Assembly (NCBI GenBank): GCA_020975725.1
Contig: QXJR01000005.1
Coordinates: 992,001-1,056,000, forward strand
Reading direction: 5' to 3'
From: Picocystis sp. L7
Taxonomy: Eukaryota; Chlorophyta; Picocystophyceae; Picocystales; Picocystaceae
Length of the DNA stretch: 64,000 bases
Shown here: one piece after another, positions 1 through 11,293 of the stretch
How the letters are laid out: each line of letters begins with the position of its first letter
Numbering within the stretch: the first letter of the stretch is position 1
Notes under the pieces: model-generated
What the model was told of the DNA's origin: nothing
What the model saw: only the letters and a program-made list of their open reading frames with translations
Database searches by the model: none
Program-made: the position numbers and the translations under genes

Positions 1-2935
1 TTCAAACAACCCAAAGTGGGTGATTGTACCGGTGTATCTTATACTGTCTGGGTGCATACGGATGTTATAGTACGCTTCCTTAAGATCGAGGCTGATGAAG
101 TAGCGGGCCTGACTTAACCTATCCAAGTGCTCATCAATGAGAGGTAAGGGAAAATGATCCTTCACAGTCACTTCATTCAGCGCTCTGAAGTCAACGACAT
201 CGCGATCGGGGCCGTCCTTACGCTTTACCATAAAAACTGCAGATCTGCAAGTTCGGCTATCACTAGCAGCCTTCCGCATGATACCTCGGTTGCAACGGTG
301 TTCAAACCGTTTCTGCAATTCAATTGTCTGATCTGCCGCTAAACGTATTGGGCGAGTTTGTACTCGTTGTGTTCCTCCCTCAGTTAAGACGATGCGATGA
401 TCGAATTCTGAAGGGGCAGGTGGTGGTTCATCGTCCCAGGAGGTTGCATTAGATGCATATATCTTCCCAGCAAGTCTTTCAATTGTTTTTGCTGTGCAGG
501 ATCAAGGGTTTCAGGCAACTGTAAACTCTCGATGGTGGTCCTAGTGATCGTAGGGCGACTTTCCTGTATCGCACTCAAGGTTGTAGGTTCTGCTGAAGCA
601 TGGCAGTTGATCTGCAGGGCTACCATTGGGCAGGTGGTTGCGCTGCTTGCCTGTGTTGCCGCTTCATATCCATAAGTTGTGTCCGCTGACGGTATTACTC
701 TACCCTTTTGTATGAAGGGTCTTAGTTCCTGAAACCATGGACTGCTAGGCATGAAAGGGGCTAACAGCACCAAACTTAAGGGTGATGTACCTTGCAGTTT
801 TTTTGTGACCTGGGGTAACAATCTCAAAGGTGGGACACATATAATGGGTCCAGGTAATATTCCCCAGTCTTGGCGCATCGCTTCTTCTGGCTCAGCATAG
901 TTGAGCGTCGCCAGGCCAGTTGTTGTTGCTACGAACAGCGCCGTCTTAAATGGCCCGAACTCTTCTTCCATAGTGCTAAAAGATACAGGATGGTGAGCAT
1001 GTCGCTCCGCAGTAATTACGCTTGTGGAAGCCAGGCCATTGACAGGGGACGTTTCTCCTGTCTTGAATTTGGCCTCAACCAAAGTTACCGTATGATTGCG
1101 GTGTGTCAACTGGATCGTATTACGATCCAAATTCAACGACGCTTGTAGTTGGCTCATAACATCGCACCCAAATATCAGATCGTAACTCTCAGGTAGGTCC
1201 ATGGGGATGACCTTTACCTTTACCTTAATTCCTTTTTCAGTTGGCGGATCGCCTGGACCCAGTAAGACTGAAAGTTGCAACAATTCATTGGTCGTATGCG
1301 TCTGCCCATTGGCAAATACGCTTCGAACATGGTGGGACCTGCTGATAATTTTGCCCAAATTTTGAAACTGTTTGTGCACATAGGAACGGCCTGCGCCGGT
1401 GTCCCATAATGCCCTCAATTCTTTTCCTTGGACGTACGCAGGTCTGAGAAAGACTTGCGATCCTATCTGGGCTAAATTGACAACAACCTGGGATTGAACG
1501 ATTGTCGATGAGTGCTCCCCAACCCCTGTTGTTAAGTCACTCCTCTGAAAAGTGGACCGGTCTCGACAATAATCAACATGATAGTTACTGTCTTCTGAAA
1601 CTGTGTCGCCTTGCGACCTTAATTGGATGGCTACTAACTTTGCTGGTTTTACAGCACTTCCTTCCTCCTTAAACGGGCGATGTTCCAATGGATTCACCCT
1701 GTTGGTGGGGGCAACGTAAGACGCAAGCCCCTCACCTTCACTCAAAGGGAAAGCTGAGTTTACGCCCTCCGGGGTATCCCGTTGCCGGGGGCCTGGCCGT
1801 TTCCCGTTCTTAAACTTCTGTTTTTGAAGGGACAGTCATTGGCCACATGGTCTGGACTTAAGCATCGAAAGATGAGGCACAATCCCAATTGTTTGCATAG
1901 TTCGATTGCATGGGGGGTCGGTCGTTTCCCCTTCCACTCGGCACGAAAGTTTTTCTGTTCAGGAGTGATACGGTGTTCCAGGGTTGGCACAGTTACAGCC
2001 GCAGAGGAGCGTTCAATTTTCTGATGGACTGCCTTCGAGTTCCGCACGTAGCGCTGACTTTCGCGTTCCCGTGCCTCCTTTTCACGGGCATGCCGTTCCT
2101 CGCAATATTCCAGCAATTCCAACCAATCCTCCAACGTTTCCAATGCCTTTTCATTCCCGTCTAATTTATCCACCTCCAACTTAGCACGCAATTGGTCACG
2201 GATGCCGACCCATACGCTACTACGTAGCTTGAGCAGTACCATATCGTTGCTGATTTGTGGGATCAGTTTCCCATCATCCAAATTCACTTTCCTTTGCAAC
2301 TCCTCAAGGTGTAGCAAGTAGTGGCGTACACTCATATCACGTTTTTGGTATGCCTTCTCGAACTCCTTATAGGCCGCCTCCGCCGATGGACGAATACGAT
2401 AGATCTGGATGAGCAGCTTCTTGAATGCTCCCAATTCTCGCGGGAGCGTTCCCTTCTCATACAATGAGTTAAGAACGGCACACTTGGGCCCTTGTACCAT
2501 GTCGAGAAGATCCACGACACACTCGGCTTCCTCCAAATCTGGATTACGCGCTTTGCGCCGACCATACCACCTGCTAACACTACTCCACCAAGCCTCAAAC
2601 ATCTCGGAGAGAACTTCTTCCCCAACATTGTGGAAGGAAAACGTCTTGGGTTTCGTTATGGTCTCCGCGGAGCCGTGATGAGACGGCGGAGGTAGCGTGG
2701 AATGAGTAACCGTTCCTCCTTGAGAAAAGGAGGAAGGGTTGTCTCTCAACCTCTCCAACTCCTCACCTTGTAGGGTGAGTTGTAGCTTGAGAGCTTCCAA
2801 CTCTTCCTTAAGCTCTTCCATCCTTGTCATCTCTCTTTTCTTTTTTCTTTTTTTTTTTTTTTGAGCTGTCGATTTTGAACTTTTGACAGGGAACTCAACA
2901 GGACACGTTCTACACACCGTTAAATGCGTCTCCTC
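1..2935 (-). mobile_element. Ty3/gypsy-type LTR retroelement fossil, 5' part, cut by window start
   Basis: Read on the minus strand, 1760-2917 is a Gag-like frame (about 385 residues) with a glutamate/lysine-rich coiled N-terminal part and a CCHC-like zinc knuckle near its end (CLSPDHVANDC). Positions 384-1745 hold a protease-type frame with the retropepsin signature WDTGAG and a later FGCDV motif. Positions 1-383 hold the start of a reverse transcriptase, with recognisable DFRALNEVT and HFPLPLIDE motifs. The order gag-protease-RT fits Ty3/gypsy. The rest of pol lies beyond the window. I could not find the LTR that should lie to the right of 2935, nor a primer site, so the right boundary is approximate. 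It looks degraded, with possibly a few breaks, and is unrelated in sequence to the Ty3 family at 15965 and 58188. Confidence 0.8.
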
Positions 2936-4992
2936 ACGGCCGTTCTAACGAGACGTCGAACGTCCGGTTTGGCCTTGTTCCAACGAAGTTATGGCCAAAA
3001 ACGACTTCAAGAAACCCTTGATGTTCGACCCCCACGTACGACAACCGCGAACGAGTTCGTCAAGTTTCCAACGCACGCGTAGGTGTTCTCACCGCGCTTG
3101 GAAGTCCTTTTTACTGTTAGGAGTGCGATCCTTCGCTCTTGAGCTCCGCCTACGCGGAGGAAGTTGCCTTGGAGGACGTGGAGGCGCTTGGGAGGCGGCT
3201 CGTCCTTCGAGGTCAAGATCAACTTAATTAAACCGTGCGGTTGGGGGAAGTTAAGTACTTTCCTCAACCGGAGGTCACCCATCCATTGGAGCCCTCCAAT
3301 GGATGAGGACCCAATAGAGGTGTTGGGTCCTAACAAAGTATTTCGAACGGGGAAATTTTGCGAACCAGGATTACTATGAAAGAGTTACGCGTGGAACACA
3401 TCCCAAAATTGTCAGCTTGGGCGTCACCAACACTAGAGTGTATGTTCCTTCTCAAAAGGCGACTCCAAAATTGTTGCATAGGGCAGGTGCCTCCTCCTGT
3501 GAACGAGGCCCACCAGGGTCCGTCGAGACCCTGGCTTACGGGTCCGAACCATCGGGGCTACCCATTGAGTAAGGGATCTTATATCCCTTTGGAATACAAC
3601 GACAGTACCGTTCCGGAACCAGAACCAGTTTCCCCGGGTCGCATTGAAGCACGGTCGCCCCCGATCAGAACGGGCTTCCTGTAAGGAGATCCGAAGACCT
3701 TGATCGAGACAGACCGAAAGGAACCAGCCGACCCCGCCCCTATCTACAATGGTTGCGGGTGGGACTGTGGGGCTGAACGGTGTCGAGCAAGTGACAGCTC
3801 ACAGTCGCCCCGGGGCGAGCAAAATGGACGGTCAGGTGTGACTTAGAGGAGGACGAAGGCGGATAAGACACCCCCTTTGCTCCAATTCCAACCGCCAGTG
3901 AGAGGCGGTGAGAGAGGTAGACCTATCGTCCCTCCTTGCTTTGAGATAGAATTTGACTTTGCCAACCACCAGCGCGCCTCCTTCCGTCCTCTCTCGACGA
4001 CTTGCTGAGGCCTACGCGCTTGCCCAACCACCAGGAGGTCGACCTCGCTAGGCACCACGCCTCGAGCCGGCTAGAAGGGGACTTTGTCCGCGAGTGCGAG
4101 GACCCTCGCCCAAGACCGGTGCACCGGCTCCTTCCCGACACACGCTCTCCTCCAAGGCACGTGTGTGAGTGTCCAAAACTCACGGACGCTTTTGCAACAA
4201 AAATCGACTTTAGAAAGTTTGACACAATTGTAGCAAATTTTGGTATCTTTGAATTACAAGATGCATTGTGTTACCATAGGAGTACGGAGACCAACGCCCA
4301 TGAAAAAATGGGGCCCTTAAAGTAGGAAAAATTCGAGGATTAAATTCTTCCCGACCATGAGGAAAACATGTTGTAAGCATGAATGACTAACAAGGAGTCG
4401 AATAGAAGTCAATGTACAGAACACCATGGCCCTATTGATCAAATTCTAGACACAAAAACCATCAAACTAAAATGTCTTTTGAAGATAATAGGGCACGAGC
4501 AAGGTCAATCGAAAGGGTTGGTAACCACGCTAGAGTTTTCTCGGACCTTCGCATGCACGATGCTCATGCACAAACGGAAATGCACGTTCGATCTGCTACC
4601 AAAATTTTTAAGGGAAAGAACTTGCGTTACTGCAGAGATAAATGCCAAATGAAGGGTGTTGAATCCTGAAAGAAAGAAATGGTGGCTTACTCAAAGGGCT
4701 TGCAGAGATGACAGGCATAGCCAGAAGCAAGTAGAGACAAGAGAAAAAGGCATCCAACAGAACCCTTACAAGACCTGCTGACATCAAAGAGGTGCACTCT
4801 GCTGGTTCACGATCGTTTTCGTCATCAGGCAAGAATACTAGATTGGCATGGACAGAAGAACCACCCCTTGCTTTGGAAAAGATGCACAGCAAAATGGCCC
4901 TCAATCCAACCTCCGTCTACGCAACAGTACCAAAAAGTCCCTGCCAACTAAGCATGTCAATGGAGCAAGCCCCGGGTCCCTACAAGGCTGGC
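2936..4992. other. No gene recognised; probable element flank plus intergenic DNA
   Basis: About 2 kb without a convincing reading frame on either strand. The left part (to about 4150) is GC-rich and may include the LTR and leader of the neighbouring minus-strand retroelement, but I see no paired LTR inside the window to prove it. The right part (about 4200-4900) is AT-richer and probably includes the 3' flank of CHLM. No RNA gene was recognised. Confidence 0.5.
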
Positions 4993-5949
4993 TTAGGACC
5001 GCTCGCACTCAAGGAGCCGCGAGAAATAGAACTGAGTGGCAGTCATTTCTCTCTTCGTCACCTTGAAACCGGCGCGTTGGAGGGCGGCTTCAACGTCCGC
5101 TTCTGCATGCAGGTAAGCTCTAGTCGCTTTGGAAGGTCCCGGGAAGAGCTCTCCGATCCGTTTCAAAAGAACGTACTGCCACGTCTTGGGTGCAAAGGAG
5201 ACCAGTAGCTTTTTATCTGCAAGGCCGGCAAGATGCTGTATCATTTCGTCCACTTTGCCCTGGGGGTAATGGATCATCACATCGAGGCAGACCACAACGT
5301 CGTACTTTCCTTGGATGGATTCCAAATCCGCAACTTCGAAGTTCGGTTCGGAGTAGACTGGTTTCTGGTCCGTCTCCTCCTTCGCTTGCAAGTACCTGTT
5401 TTTCGCTTCTTCGACCATGGCCGCCGATATGTCGGACGCGTACACCTCTGCGCCCCTCATGGCCAGTGGAACGGAAAGCAGTCCCGTCCCGCAACCTGCG
5501 TCTACGATCCGCACGCCTTGAAGATCCTTTTGATCTCCGAGCCATCGCAGCACCTTGTCCACGGTCTGAGCGTGTCCTTTTCGTATGTCGAGCTGCACTC
5601 GGTTGACGTCTTCGGTTTCACCGTAGATTTTCTTCCACCTTTCGTATCCTGCGTTGTTGAAGTAGTTCTTGACCGCATCCAGTTCGTTTCCACCCACGTC
5701 TTCCATCTGCTTTCGTCTTCTGTTTTGTGGATCGGCGAGCACGAGTGCCGTGGCTGCTACGGCTGCGAGGGTGCCCGCAGACACGGCGTTGGGCACTTCG
5801 GTGGCCATTTGGTGGATGAGCTGTCCACCCTTGCATCCCATCCTTTTCCTCTTGTCGTGGTTTCGGTCGTTCACGCATCTCTTGTTCTGCGTATGGTATC
5901 TTCCGGTGGTCTTGGTCGACCCCATCGGGTGGTTGGGCAGGGTGGCCAT
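4993..5949 (-). CDS. CHLM: Magnesium-protoporphyrin IX methyltransferase, plastid
   Basis: Transfers a methyl group from S-adenosylmethionine to Mg-protoporphyrin IX in chlorophyll synthesis, in plastid membranes. About 318 residues from the chosen ATG (5949), close to the plant length. A basic, transit-like N-terminus is followed by a short hydrophobic stretch (SAGTLAAVAATALVLADP), then the family start NYFNNAGYERWKKIYG, the SAM-binding motif VDAGCGTGLLSVPLA, ASDISAAMVEEA, and the highly conserved tail LFPGPSKATRAYLHAEADVE and ATQFYFSRL. The hydrophobic segment plus this tail match green-plant ChlM. Other possible starts are ATG 5964 and ATG 5808, and a short upstream intron cannot be excluded. 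Head-to-head with the DUF2232 gene, so the two may share a promoter. Confidence 0.93.
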   Translation of the reverse strand: MATLPNHPMGSTKTTGRYHTQNKRCVNDRNHDKRKRMGCKGGQLIHQMATEVPNAVSAGTLAAVAATALVLADPQNRRRKQMEDVGGNELDAVKNYFNNAGYERWKKIYGETEDVNRVQLDIRKGHAQTVDKVLRWLGDQKDLQGVRIVDAGCGTGLLSVPLAMRGAEVYASDISAAMVEEAKNRYLQAKEETDQKPVYSEPNFEVADLESIQGKYDVVVCLDVMIHYPQGKVDEMIQHLAGLADKKLLVSFAPKTWQYVLLKRIGELFPGPSKATRAYLHAEADVEAALQRAGFKVTKREMTATQFYFSRLLECERS

Positions 5950-6521
5950 GGCGTGAGGACGCATCGAGGAATGGATGGACGATCCCAAGTACCTTGAGTT
6001 GGTCTTCCTTCTACGATCGGGTCTGCTCTGTTTCGAGATCCCCCGATGAGAAGGTGGAGGCACGGATGGTTTCCTTCTCGTCGCACCCAAAGAAAGGGGA
6101 GACGATCCAAGATCCGATCGGATGACAGGGATCGAGGATCGTACCGACCCCCCTTCCCGGATGGAGTTTCTTCTCCAAGGTGGAGTTTGGTGGAGATCCC
6201 CTCTCCGGCCCAACGGAATCGATCGAAGCCTCGCAAAAGCACAACCACAACCACAACCACGCAAGGAAGGTGGCATTCGATCCTTTGCCGAAACGATTTC
6301 ATCGACGTTTGTGCATGAGAACGTCAGCACCAAGGAGGACACGCGAACAGAAGGGACGCAGACCGCACGCGATGGGATGGACGAGACGATGGAACGACAC
6401 GTGCACAGGGAACACGAATGCACGACACACCAGGATACCCATCCGAAGACACAAGGACGCGATGATCCCATGGAGTGGATCCCGAACACATCCATACGCA
6501 CGACTCTCGAAGCATAAGAAG
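5950..6521. promoter_or_regulatory. Intergenic region between divergent CHLM and DUF2232 genes
   Basis: About 570 bp between two divergent starts, so it should hold both 5' UTRs and promoters. It contains a short run of repeated ACAACC units near 6240-6260. I see no clear TATA box. Open frames cross it on both strands but have no recognisable protein content. Confidence 0.45.
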
Positions 6522-7271
6522 ATGCACGCAGCACAAGCACAGACGAGGACGTCCATGGATAGAGCCGGACGATACGCCAAGGAGACCAACACCAAAAACA
6601 AGCGATGGGAGGTTCGTGCGGCCACCAAAGAGGACCAGACAGACCTCGGATTCAACACGGAAGAACTCGTGGAAAGGGCGGTGTACAGCGCCTGCGCAGC
6701 CTCGCTGTTCTTCTTCTGCGTCGCGTTGAAAGCGGAAGCATACGTGTCCTATTTCCTACCACTGCCCGTCGTTCTAACGGTGTCCCAACGTGGCATCCAC
6801 ACAGCGTGGAAACTGGTGGTATCGACGTCCCTGCTAGTCTTCACCCTCCTTGGCCCGCTGAAAGCTTGCCAATACATCCTGCAACACGGCATCCTTGGCT
6901 TTGCACTTGGTGCCATGTGGATCCACGATCAACCTTGGTTCGTATCGATCGTCGTGGGTGCAACCGTCAGGGCCCTGGGGATGATTGGAACACTTACCAT
7001 CGCATCGTATTTAGTAAATGAGAACTTGTTCAACGTGTTGGTGGCACAAGTGGTCGCCCTGCTGGACCAGTGTGGACCAGCAATGGGTATGCTGGGCTCA
7101 CCTCCATTGGCAGCAGTAGGAGCAACCCTGGTGGTGCTCCTGTTCATCAATGGCGTCTCGTACTGTTTCATCCTGCATATTTTTTGTGCACTGGTGTTAT
7201 ATTCTTTGGGTTTCAAGGCTGGCAGGGTTCCCAGGGCATTCGCCAGGAGGCTACAAGGCGGCTTCCTGTAG
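6522..7271 (+). CDS. DUF2232-type polytopic membrane protein, probably plastid
   Basis: About 249 residues. After a basic N-terminus the protein is strongly hydrophobic, with roughly five to six membrane segments, including one starting at AVYSACAASLFFF, one around WKLVVSTSLLVFTLLGPL, one around GFALGAMW, one around VGATVRALGMIGTLTIAS and a final one in the region LAAVGATLVVLLFINGVS. The pattern and the motif GILGFALGAMW resemble the DUF2232 family known in cyanobacteria and plastids, whose function is not established. Start choices are ATG 6522 and ATG 6555; the frame stays open further upstream, so a longer start or an upstream exon is possible. It is divergent from CHLM. Family call by eye only. 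Confidence 0.7.
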   Translation: MHAAQAQTRTSMDRAGRYAKETNTKNKRWEVRAATKEDQTDLGFNTEELVERAVYSACAASLFFFCVALKAEAYVSYFLPLPVVLTVSQRGIHTAWKLVVSTSLLVFTLLGPLKACQYILQHGILGFALGAMWIHDQPWFVSIVVGATVRALGMIGTLTIASYLVNENLFNVLVAQVVALLDQCGPAMGMLGSPPLAAVGATLVVLLFINGVSYCFILHIFCALVLYSLGFKAGRVPRAFARRLQGGFL

Positions 7272-8711
7272 CCATGAAAATTACGACAAAGTTTCTGATT
7301 ACGGTTGCGGTGACTGATCAGGCATTGATACATGATCCCTCTGCTGTATGCATAAAACCCCGTGACATTGTTTCCAATTTTAGAACAAATCGAAGCTGAT
7401 GTGTTTGGAAAGTATCGATTCGTAAAGGGTGTTTCTGCCAAGCCCGTGCAGGGTGCACAATACGTATCTGCAAGGGCACAGACGTCCTTGAGTTGAAGCC
7501 TCAGAGGCCTTGATTACCTTATGGCTGAATTGAAGGAAAGAGGTTTAGAACAACGCAAAGAGATGCATCAGAATTCTAAGTCTCCAATGTGGTTGTCGGT
7601 GCCGGACAGAAGAACATCTTTTTTCTGGCCTCGACTGAAGGACGGATGCATCCTGCCCCTTCTTGGTGATGACTTTTACATTTTTGTAGGAGAAGCGATG
7701 CGTCAGGTTTTACTGTGTGAGACATTTCTCCCTTCCGATCCGGAGCAATGTCGGCATCTTGCAGGTACATGTTCCGGGCATGCAGTTGATCGACATCTGC
7801 CCTTCGGTGCCTTGCGGAAACACGTGTAGGTTGATTTCAATCCAAAACTTCACTGCAGTACATCCTATCTTTGTTGAGTCGAATCGATCGCATCTTGGCA
7901 GTCTCTTGCACACGCCTGTGTCCATGTTGCACGGAGCCCATGTCCTATTGCCGATGGCCATTCATCTTGGGGGTGCAAGACATGGAGCTGGGACGCATCC
8001 AAGCGATCAAAGAGGGGAGATTGCAAACACCTCCCTTTCATCCCCGACGCTTGTTCTCTCATTGTCCATTCGACGGTGTGGTATCCGGTGGGTCCTCCGA
8101 AACTGGGTTGAAGCAGGGTTTGGAGGTCGAGTCCGTCTCCAGCGCTCCTGCACCAATCCAATGCCCTGTTGCTTCCATGTCCGAGAACGAACTCCCCCGA
8201 GGATGGGACGCTCTGGGAGATTCTTCTCTCCCTTCTGTTCGGGTGGGGGGGTTGTTTGGAGGAGGGGCATCCCCTCGGTTAACTGCGCATGGGTTAAGTC
8301 GATTCCGCCGCCACCCCCCCTCCCCCTGACGAGGTGCCCATCATCCCATCGATCGATCGACCCTCATCCCTCGACCAACGGTGCGCCGCCTACTGGTGGT
8401 GTGAGAACAAGGTGCGAAAGGGACAAGGATGGAAGACGAGAGGGAAAAGATCAGGAGGGAAAGGAACCTGCACGTGTCAGGAAGGATGGCTCGGAAGAAG
8501 AGGATAGGATGCGGAGAATCCCCCAAGGATGGACGCACGGAGGGTTTCGAAGACGATCCGAAGACAAGTTGGAAAGCACCTCGCCGAATCGTCGAACGAT
8601 CAGGAAAAGCGCAACGTACTGACGTGAAAGCGTGGGGTGCCATTCGACAATGGCGACGTTCCTTGCGATCCTAGGAGTGCGAGTGCTGGCTGGTTGAACC
8701 ACCGAGAGAAC
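7272..8711. other. Intergenic region before RPS5; no gene resolved
   Basis: About 1.4 kb. Open frames exist on both strands (for example around 7576-7770 and 7865-8161 on the minus strand) but none shows a family signature, and I could not connect them by credible splice sites. The last 300 bases before 8712 should contain the RPS5 promoter and leader. A poly-C/poly-G stretch lies around 8240-8330. Confidence 0.4.
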
Positions 8712-9524
8712 ATGGAAGGTGCCGAGGTCAAGCTCTTCGGAAAGTGGAGCTTCGAAGACGTGGAGGTGCGATTCGAGGGAAGATCGCCGACTGCGTGGCA
8801 TTGGCGCACGCGGCGAATTCGCGGGAGGATCTGTCGGGTGGATTTTCACGCGCGCACTCGGAAACCGCTCCTGACCCATCCCAAACTGTTTCTCGCGCAG
8901 GTCAACGATATGTCGCTGGAGGACTACGTCGCCGTGAAGCCAAAGTACGCTGTGGTTGTGCCCCACACTGCAGGACGTTATCAGACCAAGCGGTTTAGGA
9001 AGGCGCAATGCCCCATCGTGGAGAGGTGAGGAGGGGAAAGATGCGATGAAAGTCCACCAAGGATCATGTGTTTCCGTGTTTGTCCTGTTTCTGACCTGTA
9101 TTTATTTGTTTGTTTGACTAGATTGGTCTGCTCGCTCATGATGCATGGGCGTAACAACGGCAAGAAGATCATGGCCGTACGCATCGTGAGGCACGCGATG
9201 GAAATCATCCACCTTTTGACGGACCAGAACCCCATCCAAGTGATTGTTGATGCAGTGATCAACAGCGGCCCCAGGGAAGATGCCACGCGGATTGGGTCCG
9301 CAGGAGTCATTCGTCGCCAATCCGTGGACGTGTCCCCCTTGCGTAGGGTGAACCAGGCCATTTACTTGCTTACGACTGGTGCTCGTGAGGCTGCATTCCG
9401 TAACATCAAGACCATTGCCGAGTGCTTGGCAGATGAACTGATCAATGCTGCCAAGGGATCATCAAACAGCTATGCCATCAAGAAGAAGGACGAAATCGAA
9501 CGCGTGGCCAAGGCCAACCGCTGA
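8712..9524 (+). CDS. RPS5: 40S ribosomal protein S5 (uS7), three exons
   Basis: Cytosolic small-subunit protein of the uS7 family, which binds 18S rRNA in the 40S head. Model: 8712-8765, 8901-9025, 9122-9524, giving 193 residues. Exon 1 encodes [18 protein letters not shown] and ends at a GT donor; exon 2 starts [17 protein letters not shown] and ends in the middle of an arginine codon after KAQCPIVE; exon 3 starts in [15 protein letters not shown] and runs to the conserved end [17 protein letters not shown]. Introns are 135 and 96 bp with GT-AG ends. Conservation with plant and animal S5 is continuous across all three exons, so the model is firm. It converges with the shikimate-kinase-like gene 156 bp downstream. 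Confidence 0.96.
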
Positions 9525-9680
9525 TAGAAAGCAGGATGGCAGGATTCTGTAAACAAATAGGCACGACCTTTCGAAGCTCGGGGTTTTCAACGCGACGGTT
9601 TCAGAATTGTCGTGGGAACGGAGCAAGGTGGGATTCATGTCGCAATCGTCTTCATGGTGCTCCTTCGAATCGCGGAGCCG

Positions 9681-10364
9681 TCAGGCCGGTTTCCACTCCG
9701 GCTCTCTTAGGTTGGGCCAGTCACCGCGCGCTCCCAATCTGACGTACAGGGATTTTTTCTTCGGTAGCTCGTCGTCTTTTTCGAGGAGCGTATTCAATCT
9801 TTGGAGCACCTCGTCCGCCACTGCCTTGCCCGTCTCCGCTTCGGACACGTTCGGATCCCGTCCGACCACCACGTGCAGTTCCGCCATTCCATACGCGTCT
9901 CTTTGCGGAAGGTTTCGATCGTCGCCGTCGTAGTCCAGCCAGATGGTGTAGGCTCCGAAGAGGAATCTCCAGAAGTCTCCTCTTGCTGCGGCTCCACCTC
10001 CTCCCATGGTTCCGACTGCGCACCTTGCGTTGAAGGCCACTTCTTCCAGGAGCAGGATCTCCGTTCGCACGTCTCGTTCCCACGCATCGCCTTCCGTGTC
10101 CTTCTTCTCCTTCGACGTTGTCTTTCCGATGTTCTGGATCAGTTCGGGTGTTTGTATGGGCACGTATTCCAACTGCTTGGCCAATTGTTGGGCCAAGGCC
10201 ACGTTTCCCGTGGTGCAGTCGCCCAGGACCACCACGTTGCAACCTTTGAGTCTGGTGGCACATCGTTGGCCCAGGGACGGTGGAGGTGCGGTGTCGTTCC
10301 TTGTTCGTGGTGGGTCTCGTTTCTTGCCGAACCCACGTGACGTGGTGCATACGCACGTGTGCAT
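9681..10364 (-). CDS. Shikimate-kinase-like plastid protein, probably not a kinase
   Basis: About 227 residues from ATG 10364. A basic N-terminal stretch looks like a transit peptide. The core begins LKGCNVVVLGDCTTGN, in the place where shikimate kinases have the ATP-binding P-loop, then AQQLAKQLEYVPI. Later comes AVGTMGGGGAAARGDFWRFL followed by TIWLDYD, matching the glycine-rich GGG and WLD segments of the shikimate kinase fold. The P-loop lysine is absent (sequence GDCTTGN), so ATP-dependent phosphorylation of shikimate is unlikely. It resembles the plant SKL1/SKL2 group of non-catalytic paralogues; which one is unclear. The MULE insertion lies only about 160 bp upstream of its start. The start codon is uncertain. 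Confidence 0.75.
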   Translation of the reverse strand: MHTCVCTTSRGFGKKRDPPRTRNDTAPPPSLGQRCATRLKGCNVVVLGDCTTGNVALAQQLAKQLEYVPIQTPELIQNIGKTTSKEKKDTEGDAWERDVRTEILLLEEVAFNARCAVGTMGGGGAAARGDFWRFLFGAYTIWLDYDGDDRNLPQRDAYGMAELHVVVGRDPNVSEAETGKAVADEVLQRLNTLLEKDDELPKKKSLYVRLGARGDWPNLREPEWKPA

Positions 10365-10511
10365 CCCACCTGGACGAACGAACGAACAAACGGACGGATC
10401 CTTCGCGCCTCTTCCCCCCCAACCAGATCCGACCGTTGATCTGGGAGGGGTAGAGATGGGACGATCCACCCCCCCCACCTCAGACACACGCCATCTCGGA
10501 TGGTGTGGGGG

Positions 10512-10522
10512 GGGGGTCGGAT
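10512..10522. repeat. 11-bp target site duplication, left copy
   Basis: GGGGGTCGGAT directly abuts the left end of the MULE; the same 11 bases abut its right end at 26794-26804. MULE duplications are typically 8-11 bp, so the length fits. Confidence 0.88.
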
Positions 10523-11183
10523 GGTTGCGACTGAATTTTGGCCCCCCCCTCGACTGAATTTTCACCCCCCCCCCAGATGCACCCTCGTTTGGGAAGATCA
10601 CACCCTTGTCCCACGAGTTAAGTCGAAGGGGGACTCCGATCGATCCCCGCGGGAATGGAAGGGATCGAAACAGAAGGGAGAGGTCCAACCCATAGGACTT
10701 CGGGTCGATTGGGAATGGACCGGGTTCGACGTACCCATCGAAACCAAGGGAAAAAGGACCAAGACCCGAATCACAGCCCCAGATCCAGACGAAGAAAAAA
10801 GACCGACGCATCGGAACGGATCGGAACGCGACGCGGCGTTCGTCGCGGGCAGAGGACGCGCAGCAGGTCAAGACGCCGCAGACGAAGAAGGAAGAGCACC
10901 TGGATGGGCAAGACGCGTCAAGCCATGCGGAAAGGACGCGGGAAAACGAGTGTGGGAAAACGTGGGAGCGTGCGAATGCACGGCACATCTGTGGCTCTGC
11001 CATCGATGGGCCCTGCACTCGCACCCAACTCGACTGGGTTGGACACCCCTGGGTACCTCGTCACGGTAGGGGAGGGGGCGAAAAGGGGGCGAACACCAAC
11101 GTGGGGGGAGGACGACGAAGACACACCAAAGCGACTGCAACGACGGGACGGATCGAACGTGACGAGGACAGGACGGATCGAAC
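10523..11183. repeat. Left terminal inverted repeat of the MULE
   Basis: About 661 bp. The outer part contains the word CGACTGAATTTT twice, separated by a C run, followed by a second C run. The inner end stops at ggacggatcgaac (11183), after which homology with the right arm ceases. Long open frames on both strands inside the arm reflect its GC richness and are not taken as genes. Confidence 0.88.
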
Positions 11184-11293
11184 GTGAGAGGAAGGCTGTG
11201 AATGCTAGGATATTTGGAACCACCCATAGAGTGAAGGAGAATGAACAATACACTTTACAGTCGTAGGTATTCGTAGCACTAAGTGATGGACAA

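Noticed and set aside
3270-3284. Minus-strand word GGATGGGTGACCTCC, as in the internal promoter of plant 5S rRNA
   Set aside because: Only this box matches; the surrounding bases do not fold or align as 5S rRNA and the other control elements are not in the right place or strand.
7576-8161. Minus-strand frames that look partly protein-like upstream of RPS5
   Set aside because: I could not join them by plausible splice sites or match them to any family.
10655-11266. Long arginine-rich frames in the MULE inverted repeats (also 13625-14170 and 13801-14526)
   Set aside because: The same frame appears in both arms because they are copies; composition is that of a GC-rich repeat and no domain is present.
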